NCBI GenBank assembly: GCA_039199225.1 | Contig: JBCCSZ010000122.1 | Coordinates: forward strand, 1 to 21,254 | Direction of reading: 5' to 3' | DNA: 21,254 bases | DNA from: JBCCSZ01 sp039199225 | Lineage (GTDB): Bacteria; Bacteroidota; Bacteroidia; Chitinophagales; Saprospiraceae | Shown here: positions 1 through 6,307 of the stretch, one piece after another | How the letters are laid out: each line of letters opens with the position of its first letter | How positions within the stretch are numbered: position 1 is the stretch's first letter | Program-made: the position numbers and the translations under genes | The notes under the pieces: model-generated | The model's input: the letters and a program-made list of their open reading frames with translations, nothing else | Told to the model about the DNA's origin: nothing | The model's database searches: none

Positions 1-3000
1 AGCTACTTCAATAAACTCACCAGCATCCGTTCCGACATTGTCGTAGTGGATTTCATTGATGAACACAAAGGGAATTGTCATCGGCATCGTGCCAGGAGCG
101 CAATTGTCCATCGCTGTCAACATCACTGCAGCAGGAATGGCATCGCATTCAACTGTGGCATCCATTGGCAGAGCCTCGTTGAAGACTGGCGCCTCCGTGT
201 CTACCGTGAAGGTGAAGGTCTGAACACAAGTTGCTGTATCACCATTGTCATCAGTCACCGTATAAGTACGCTCGACTGTGCGGATGCAATCAACATCTGA
301 AGTAACATCATTAGAGGTCAACACCAATGGGGTGCAACCGTCTGTAACAGTCGGCAAAGCAGGATCAGGCATTGAGCTACCTCCAATATTGAAAGTTGTT
401 GCTGCAGCCGGTACCATTGGGTTACAGCCCATTGGCAAACCAAAGTTGTTTGGCGGGCAAGCAATGCTTGGAGGCATGCAGCAAAGTGGATTTACAAATA
501 TATCATCGGTTGCAGTTGCTGTACAACCATTGGCATCCGTGAATGTATAAGTTACAGTAATATCGCCACCTGTCGGTGCAGAAGCTGTAGGATCAAAGCT
601 GAAAGTCATTCCATTGCCATCATCCGTCACACCTACACCTGAATAGACACCTCCTGTTGGCGTGCCACCACCAATACCTGTTACAATTGCATCTTCTATG
701 CAAACGGTAGGTTCTGGTGATACAGTAAAGCTCACAACTGGCAAAGCAAAAACTTCTACGTCGTCGCTCGCACTATTGGTACAGCCATTTTCATCTGTGT
801 AAGTATATGTTATGGTGTGCGTACCTACACCAGCAGTAGCAGGATCAAAGCTGTAGGTCATTCCATTGCCATCGTCCGTCACGCCAGGGCCGCTGTAGAC
901 GCCTATGTCTCCAGTGGTTGCTCCCTGTGCAGGTGTTCCTCCTCCCAAGCCAGTTTGTACACCAGCGTCGATACAAAGATCGGCAGGAGCTGTGAAACTA
1001 ACGGTTGGTAAAGCATTGATGGTAATGATGAATGATTCACTGTCGGAGCAGCCATTCATATCTGTTACAGTATACACAATTGTATTAGAGCCAATACTAG
1101 CCATTGAAGGATCGAAAGTAAAGGTATCTCCATTGCCATCGTCTGTCACTCCAGGACCGCTGTAGACGCCCGTTTGAGGAGATTCAAATGGATCGACAGT
1201 GGTAATAGGATCATTTTCACAGAACAATTCGTCGCCTTCTAAAACGACATCCGGTAAAGGAAAGACTTCCACATCATCGCTGGCACTAGCAGAGCAGCCA
1301 TTCATATCAGCGAAAGTGTAGGTAATGGTTGTTACGCCGGCACCAGCAGCAGCAGGATCAAAACTGTAACTTGTTCCGTTGCCATCGTCTGTTACACCAG
1401 CACCACTGTAAAAACCTCCCGTCGGGCTTCCGCCACCAAGACCTGTCTGTACGCCAGCATCTATGCATAAGTCAGCCAAAGCTGTGAAAGTTACAGTTGG
1501 CAGGGCAAAGACTTCTATGTCGTCACTAGCACTACCTTCACAACCATTGCCGTCCGTGAAAGTATAGGTTAAGGTCGTCATTCCAGCACCTGCAACGGCA
1601 GGGTCAAAGTTAAAAGTTATTCCGTTGCCATTATCCGTTACACCAGTGCCACTGTAAACACCGCCGGTCGGGCTACCACCACCAACGAGTTGCACCCCAT
1701 CATTGAGACAAAGACCACCACTTACCGTATCAAGCAGCAATGCCGTAAAAGTTACTGTTGGAAGGTCATTGACTAGGATTTGATCTGTTGCAGAAGCTGT
1801 GCAGCCGTTGGCATCTGTTACGCTGTAAGTTACGGTCGTCATTCCAACACCAGCAGCGGCTGGATCGAAAGTAAAGCTGATACCACTATTGCCAAGGTCT
1901 GTTACACCAGAACCGCTGTAAACACCTCCCGTTGGGCTTCCGGCTAAGCTGATTAAGGTAACAGGGTCGTTAACACAAAATTCATCCAGATTATCAGGGA
2001 CCATTAAGGTTGCAGCTGGTAAGGCAAAAACTTCTACATCATCCATTGCCATTCCATCACAACCTGCAATACCAACCGTATATGTGATCGTTGTAACACC
2101 AGCACCCGCAGCAGCCGGATCGAAACTATATGTCATTCCGTTGCCATCATCTATTACGCCAGCGCCACTGTAGACACCTCCCGTTGGTGAACCGCCACCA
2201 AGACCAGCCTGCACACCATCATTTAGACAAAGATCAGCCAGTGCGGTGAAAGTTACATTTGGCAGGGCAAAGACCTCTACGTCATCACTGGCACTACCAT
2301 CACAACCATTACCATCTGTGAAAGTATAAGTTATTGTTGTTACTCCAACACCCGCAACAGCTGGATCGAAGCTGTAAGTCGTTCCATTGCCATCATCCGT
2401 TACACCAGCGCCACTGTAAACACCTCCTGTTGGTGAACCGCCACCAAGACCAGTTTGCACGCCATCATTGAGACAAAGATCAGCCAGTGCGGTGAAGGTT
2501 ACAGTTGGTCCAGCGTTGACAGTTACTGTGAACGAAGCACTGTTAGAACAACCATTGGCATCTGTTACCGTGTAAACAACCATATTGGTCCCAATATTTG
2601 CTGCAGAGGGGTCAAAAGTGAGCGTATTGCTGTTGCCATCATCGGTCACACCAGGACCACTGTAAACACCGCCGGTTGAGGGAGACTCAAATGGGTTAAG
2701 TGTAAGAGAAGGATCATCCTCACAGAAATTGCCACCACCTTCAACCGTTACATTTGGTAGGGCAAAGACTTCTACATCATCCATTGCCATTCCATCACAA
2801 CCTGCAACACCAACCGTATATGTGATCGTCGTAACACCATCACCTGCAGCAGCCGGATCGAAGCTATATGTCATCCCGTTGCCATCATCTGTCACACCAG
2901 CGCCACTGTAAACACCGCCCGTTGGACTTCCGCCACCAAGACCTGCCTGTACGCCAGCATCTACACATAAATCAGCCAAAGCTGTGAAGGTTACATTTGG

Positions 3001-4581
3001 CAGGGTCAAGACCTCTACATCGTCACTAGCACTACCGGTACAACCACTGCCATCGGTGAAAGTATAAGTTATTGTTGTTACTCCAACACCCGCAACAGCT
3101 GGGTCGAAGCTGTAAGTAGTTCCATTGCCATCATCCGTTACACCAGCGCCACTGTAAACACCTCCCGTTGGTGAACCGCCGCCAAGACCAGCCTGTACGC
3201 CATCATTGACACAAAGATCGGCTGGTGCAGTGAAAGTAACGGTTGGCAAAGCATTTACAACGATTACATCTGTTGAAGAGCCTGTACAGCCATTCATATC
3301 TGTTACCGTGTAAGTTACGGTCGTCATCCCAACACCAGCAGCGGCTGGATCGAAAGTAAAGCTGATGCCACTGTTGCCAAGGTCCGTTACGCCAGAACCA
3401 CTGTAAGCACCTCCCGTCGGGCTTCCAGCTAAACTGATCAGGGTAACAGGATCATTGACACAAAATTCATCCAGATTGGCTGGAATAGCCAAGGTTACAG
3501 CTGGCGGTGCATTGACCGTTAGGGTTGCACTCAGAGCAGAGGGACGACAAGTTGGATCTGTTGGTGTTGGCGAGAGAACAGCATATACTGTATAAGTACC
3601 GGCAGTCGCCAGGGTGGCGCCTACGAGTGCTGCTGTCGTATTGCCTGCAGTGAGGCTTCCAAAAGGAACGGTTCCGAGATCTGTACCACCGACATATGGA
3701 TCGGCAGGGGCCGAAGTGAAAGCGACAAAGCGGATACCGAAGTCCTGCTCCATATTGCTCGCCATGTCCATCGTCGCTAGGCCAGCTGCCGTTACATTGA
3801 AAGGATCACCTGGACAAACATCTGTTTCAGAGTTGGTAACTGTCCCAATCGTTGGGCAGATGGTACTTACAACGCTGTGTTCCAGGGTAAAGTCATCGAA
3901 AGCAAATTCCTCCGATCCATCATCCGCAGAAATGGTTATGCGAAGTGCTAAGGTAGTTCCCGTTCCATTGAAGGTAAACGAAAACGCTTGCAAGGCAGCC
4001 CCTAAGGTCGTTCCATCTCCAGTACCATCGCCATCTGTATCTTCTGCAAGTACTCCGATAGTAAGAGCTGTACTTTTGAAAGCAATACCTGGCTGGAAGG
4101 CCCCCCCATCAATACGGTACTCTACTTCAATACCATCATTCTCATTACTTTCCCATGAGTTGGAAGGGTTGGCACCGAAAGAACCTGTAAAGCGAAAGTT
4201 GCTCAGCCCCGTAATGTCAATGCCTGTGAAATCAATCACATCAGGGTTTGCAACGCAGCCGTTGAGGTCTTCTCCTCTCCAATAAGAATTGGTAAAACCA
4301 CTAAAGGTAATGCTGAGACCATTACCCGCGTCCACAGCAGCACTGGTTCTAAAAAAGTAGTCTCCGGCACCACAAGTACCTGGACCGCTGCCATTATCAC
4401 CGTCTGTGTGGTTGGAGGCATCCCGGTCACCTCCACCAATATTGGGGCCGGTACCGCTAAAGTCGTCTTGCCAGAAGGTTACCTGGGCATCGACAGTTCC
4501 GCACCAGCAGAAGGCACAGACTAAAAAGAGCCAAATCTTCATAGTGAAGCGAGAAGATGAAGGCATGTACAGTTTTTCCAT
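1..4581 (-). CDS. Giant secreted repeat protein: Ig/PKD-like repeats, HYR-like module, lamin-tail module (3' end outside window)
   Basis: The minus frame is open from the ATG at 4581 to base 1 (1527 codons) with no stop inside the window. The N-terminus has a signal peptide with hydrophobic core IWLFLVCAFCW and a likely cut after TVDA (residue 32). The start at 4581 has A-rich upstream sequence; the internal ATG at 4542 would give a more compact signal peptide and is equally possible. Residues about 33-235 look like a lectin/MAM-type beta-sandwich, with a Ca-binding-like DTDGDGTGDG stretch and a DDGSEEFAFDDF motif. A linker module follows, then twelve 80-88 aa Ig/PKD-like repeats (about 356-1364) sharing VYSGxGVTDDGNG, FDP and TYTxTDxNGC. 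Next come HYR-like sequence (EAPVF..., TVECD, DNCAPG) and, from residue 1508, INEIHYDN...GEFIEVA, the opening of a lamin-tail domain. It is probably an extracellular adhesin or matrix protein. Type IX export is likely for such proteins, but the C-terminal sorting domain would lie outside the window. Confidence 0.9.
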   Translation of the reverse strand, partial: MEKLYMPSSSRFTMKIWLFLVCAFCWCGTVDAQVTFWQDDFSGTGPNIGGGDRDASNHTDGDNGSGPGTCGAGDYFFRTSAAVDAGNGLSITFSGFTNSYWRGEDLNGCVANPDVIDFTGIDITGLSNFRFTGSFGANPSNSWESNENDGIEVEYRIDGGAFQPGIAFKSTALTIGVLAEDTDGDGTGDGTTLGAALQAFSFTFNGTGTTLALRITISADDGSEEFAFDDFTLEHSVVSTICPTIGTVTNSETDVCPGDPFNVTAAGLATMDMASNMEQDFGIRFVAFTSAPADPYVGGTDLGTVPFGSLTAGNTTAALVGATLATAGTYTVYAVLSPTPTDPTCRPSALSATLTVNAPPAVTLAIPANLDEFCVNDPVTLISLAGSPTGGAYSGSGVTDLGNSGISFTFDPAAAGVGMTTVTYTVTDMNGCTGSSTDVIVVNALPTVTFTAPADLCVNDGVQAGLGGGSPTGGVYSGAGVTDDGNGTTYSFDPAVAGVGVTTITYTFTDGSGCTGSASDDVEVLTLPNVTFTALADLCVDAGVQAGLGGGSPTGGVYSGAGVTDDGNGMTYSFDPAAAGDGVTTITYTVGVAGCDGMAMDDVEVFALPNVTVEGGGNFCEDDPSLTLNPFESPSTGGVYSGPGVTDDGNSNTLTFDPSAANIGTNMVVYTVTDANGCSNSASFTVTVNAGPTVTFTALADLCLNDGVQTGLGGGSPTGGVYSGAGVTDDGNGTTYSFDPAVAGVGVTTITYTFTDGNGCDGSASDDVEVFALPNVTFTALADLCLNDGVQAGLGGGSPTGGVYSGAGVIDDGNGMTYSFDPAAAGAGVTTITYTVGIAGCDGMAMDDVEVFALPAATLMVPDNLDEFCVNDPVTLISLAGSPTGGVYSGSGVTDLGNSGISFTFDPAAAGVGMTTVTYSVTDANGCTASATDQILVNDLPTVTFTALLLDTVSGGLCLNDGVQLVGGGSPTGGVYSGTGVTDNGNGITFNFDPAVAGAGMTTLTYTFTDGNGCEGSASDDIEVFALPTVTFTALADLCIDAGVQTGLGGGSPTGGFYSGAGVTDDGNGTSYSFDPAAAGAGVTTITYTFADMNGCSASASDDVEVFPLPDVVLEGDELFCENDPITTVDPFESPQTGVYSGPGVTDDGNGDTFTFDPSMASIGSNTIVYTVTDMNGCSDSESFIITINALPTVSFTAPADLCIDAGVQTGLGGGTPAQGATTGDIGVYSGPGVTDDGNGMTYSFDPATAGVGTHTITYTYTDENGCTNSASDDVEVFALPVVSFTVSPEPTVCIEDAIVTGIGGGTPTGGVYSGVGVTDDGNGMTFSFDPTASAPTGGDITVTYTFTDANGCTATATDDIFVNPLCCMPPSIACPPNNFGLPMGCNPMVPAAATTFNIGGSSMPDPALPTVTDGCTPLVLTSNDVTSDVDCIRTVERTYTVTDDNGDTATCVQTFTFTVDTEAPVFNEALPMDATVECDAIPAAVMLTAMDNCAPGTMPMTIPFVFINEIHYDNVGTDAGEFIEVA
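490..3515 (-). repeat. Twelve tandem Ig/PKD-like repeats with higher-order (CAABAA)x2 order
   Basis: The conserved YSG core recurs near 3400, 3148, 2904, 2662, 2410, 2166, 1912, 1650, 1398, 1157, 888 and 642, a spacing of 241-269 bp. By the segment before the core, three types can be told apart. Type A has LC(I/L/V)(N/D)xGVQ(T/A)GLGGG. Type B has FCE(N/D)DP...PFESP. Type C has DEFCVNDPVTLISLAGSP. Read 5' to 3' on the coding strand the order is C A A B A A C A A B A A, so C and B copies alternate every third repeat. The two halves (about 3515-2027 and 2026-490) are each close to 1.5 kb. Confidence 0.85.
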
Positions 4582-4690
4582 GAGATTATAGTTTTACTTT
4601 TCGAGGTTGTTCATCTTAAGTGAAAATTGATGTATTAGGACGATTGACCTGGTCAGGGCCAAGTGGAATAACGGCGAAAGTCACTGCTCG

Positions 4691-4711
4691 ATTTGATGCA
4701 TATCATCAAAT
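4691..4711. promoter_or_regulatory. Palindromic operator-like site upstream of the surface protein gene
   Basis: ATTTGATG (4691-4698) and CATCAAAT (4704-4711) are perfect 8-bp inverted repeats around a 5-bp spacer. The site lies about 110 bp upstream of the surface protein start. Its symmetry fits binding of a dimeric regulator, but no regulator is identified and it could also be a chance hairpin in the leader. Confidence 0.3.
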
Positions 4712-4755
4712 AGGAGTGATTACAAATGCGATGAAATGTGTCGGTTTTTGGAAAG

Positions 4756-4781
4756 CTAAAAGGCCCGTAAATCAAGCGGGC
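4756..4781 (-). terminator. Terminator-like hairpin (minus strand)
   Basis: Read on the minus strand, GCCCG (4781-4777) and CGGGC (4767-4763) form a 5-bp GC stem with a 9-nt loop, followed by CTTTTAGC. A T-run follows only in this direction. It could end nagX transcripts about 210 nt after the stop, before the surface protein gene. The stem is short, so confidence is moderate to low. Confidence 0.4.
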
Positions 4782-4931
4782 GGACGGTTGTTGGGAAGGT
4801 GAAAATGTATAACGAAAAATGAAATTTATATACGCTCTATCAGATTCTCTACAAAACTAAGTAGAATAATGCAGATTTTCGTACCATAAAAAGGGTAGCT
4901 TTCCGTTAATTTTGGATGAAAAGTTGTCGGG

Positions 4932-4989
4932 GCCTTAGCAAAACGCACCCATAACAATTCAATACCTGATCGCTAGGCGTGTACTGAAT
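4932..4989 (-). repeat. Interleaved inverted repeats directly after the nagX stop codon
   Basis: On the minus strand, ATTCAGTAC (4989-4981) pairs with GTATTGAAT (4965-4957), 9 bp with one G-U. GCCTAGC (4978-4972) pairs with GCTAAGGC (4939-4932), 7 bp with a one-base bulge. The order is A-B-A'-B', so the pairs cross and could form a pseudoknot-like 3' RNA structure or two alternative hairpins. It begins one base after the nagX stop. Confidence 0.3.
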
Positions 4990-4990
4990 G

Positions 4991-6205
4991 CTAAATTTTA
5001 ACAAAAATCTTCCTTTTGTACAGCCACCAAACAGGTAAAAAACACAAAATCGTGTAGAAAAGCGCCCACATCAAGGAGCTCAATTTCGGTGGGAGGCCCA
5101 GATTCACCAGACCATCGAAGAACCAGCTTTTGATTAGAAACGGATCGGTGGAAGATCCAAAGTTGGTTATGAACAGATCGCCGAGCGTTCCGTGTAGCAC
5201 GTAGGCAACAATAGCGTTGGCACCAAAGATCATCCCCAGCCAGGTCAGCAAGTTGCGATGCCCTAATACGTCGACGATCCAGATGGAAGCGGCCAGAGAA
5301 AGAGTTGCCAAACCAGCGGTATACAGCACATAGGAGCTGGTCCAAAGATTTTTATTGATGGGGAAAAACCAATCCCAAATGCATCCCAGCAAATAAGCAC
5401 CAAATCCTGCGACGAACAACCAAATGAGCATTTTGTGCTGGCTGAGCTTCTTGCTGAGGATTAAGTGGCCTGCCAACATGCCACAGATGCCAGTAGCGAT
5501 GGAAGGAAACGTACTCAATATGCCCTCGGGGTCCCAAGTATACTGCCACATACGGCCGGGTATGAGGCGTCGGTCCAACCAAGCTTCCATATTTGTTCCA
5601 GGCTCCAAATTGGCCGCAATCCAGCCTTCGGAAATGGACTGTATGGAACCAATATCGAGCATTCCGGCTTGTGCTTTGACCTGACCACTCGCCAGCGCCC
5701 CTTGAATCACCTCATCTATCGGCACCGGTACAAAGGCCATCAGCAACCAATAACCTACCAGCAATCCGATGCCCACACGCAATTGCATTTTCCAATCGCT
5801 GTAAAGGAATAACATCGCACATGCAAAAAACACCAAAGCAATTCTTTGCAACACCCCTGGAAAGCGAATTCCCGAAAAATCGAATTTTGGAAAAAGCCAC
5901 AAAAACAATCCTAAGAAAAATATAATCAACGTGCGTCGGACGATCTTTTGGATCATACTACCCTTGGGCCTCCCACTTTGCAGGCGCTTGGTGTAGGCCA
6001 GTGTAATCGATACACCAACAATGTATAAGAAGAAGGGAAAGACCAGGTCGGTGGGTGTAATTCCGTGCCAATCAGCATGCAAAAGCGGAGCGTATACATG
6101 GCTCCAAGAACCGGGATCGTTGACAATGATCATTCCCGCAATCGTCAGTCCCCGAAGAACATCCAGAGAAATTAGACGGCCTTTTATGGCATTGGAATCG
6201 GCCAT
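4991..6205 (-). CDS. nagX: NagX/HGSNAT-like membrane acyltransferase (DUF5009, COG4299)
   Basis: This 404-aa polytopic membrane protein belongs to the family of human heparan-alpha-glucosaminide N-acetyltransferase and bacterial NagX. The N-terminal signature is clear: RLISLDVLRGLTIAGMIIVN (residues 10-29), then LLHADWHG (41-48) followed by DLVFPFFLYIVGVSI. H43 aligns with the active-site histidine of the human enzyme (HASWNG context). About ten hydrophobic segments follow and the protein ends FVKI, so it is full length for the family. The family uses acetyl-CoA on amino sugars or acts in amino-sugar passage across the inner membrane; the exact role of bacterial NagX is not settled. It diverges from the GH20 gene across 102 bp, which supports a GlcNAc role. 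The start at 6205 is the first ATG in frame before the signature. Confidence 0.9.
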   Translation of the reverse strand: MADSNAIKGRLISLDVLRGLTIAGMIIVNDPGSWSHVYAPLLHADWHGITPTDLVFPFFLYIVGVSITLAYTKRLQSGRPKGSMIQKIVRRTLIIFFLGLFLWLFPKFDFSGIRFPGVLQRIALVFFACAMLFLYSDWKMQLRVGIGLLVGYWLLMAFVPVPIDEVIQGALASGQVKAQAGMLDIGSIQSISEGWIAANLEPGTNMEAWLDRRLIPGRMWQYTWDPEGILSTFPSIATGICGMLAGHLILSKKLSQHKMLIWLFVAGFGAYLLGCIWDWFFPINKNLWTSSYVLYTAGLATLSLAASIWIVDVLGHRNLLTWLGMIFGANAIVAYVLHGTLGDLFITNFGSSTDPFLIKSWFFDGLVNLGLPPKLSSLMWALFYTILCFLPVWWLYKRKIFVKI

Positions 6206-6240
6206 TTTAGTTTTTCGTTTTATCGTTTTGGACTATTCGG

Positions 6241-6259
6241 ATATCAATTGAATATCAAT
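6241..6259. promoter_or_regulatory. Direct-repeat operator candidate in the nagX/GH20 divergent promoter
   Basis: ATATCAAT occurs at 6241-6248 and again at 6252-6259, an 11-bp spacing (about one helical turn). The stretch also contains an imperfect palindrome centred on CAATTG. It sits immediately upstream of the GH20 -7 element and between the two divergent genes, where a shared regulator could bind. No regulator gene lies next to it in the window. Confidence 0.3.
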
Positions 6260-6263
6260 GTGC

Positions 6264-6271
6264 TATATTTG
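6264..6271 (+). promoter_or_regulatory. Bacteroidota -7 promoter element for the GH20-M20 operon
   Basis: TATATTTG matches the Bacteroidota sigma-factor -7 consensus TAnnTTTG exactly, 36 bp before the GH20 start codon. A TTG triplet lies upstream at 6248-6250, but the 13-bp gap is shorter than the usual 17-23 bp, so the -33 element is uncertain. The placement suits a short leader of about 30 nt. Confidence 0.45.
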
Positions 6272-6307
6272 AAGTAAAGTAATCATTTTTTTCAAATCGA
6301 CCTTAAA

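Larger units (their letters stand above)
4582..4990. other. Intergenic region between the giant surface protein and nagX
   Basis: This 409-bp gap separates two genes on the minus strand. It holds interleaved inverted repeats just after the nagX stop, a terminator-like hairpin on the minus strand, a near-perfect palindrome, and CAAAACTA at 4852-4859. On the minus strand the last reads TAGTTTTG, a fit to the Bacteroidota -7 element TAnnTTTG, but no good -33 TTG lies at the right distance. The 60-codon plus ORF at 4620-4802 has no recognisable protein features and was not called. Confidence 0.6.

Noticed and set aside
490..3515. CRISPR-like regular repeats
   Set aside because: Units are 240-270 bp, in frame, and encode Ig-like domains; there are no short identical repeats with unique spacers and no cas genes.
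3614..4285. 223-codon plus-strand ORF antisense to the surface protein
   Set aside because: It is fully antisense to a clear signal-peptide-bearing frame with domain motifs; its product is Ser/Pro/Val-rich low complexity, as expected from the reverse strand of repetitive Gly/Thr/Asp codons.
4620..4802. 60-codon plus ORF in the gap upstream of the surface protein
   Set aside because: No signal, domain or promoter; it spans the palindrome and the terminator-like hairpin, so it is more likely non-coding.
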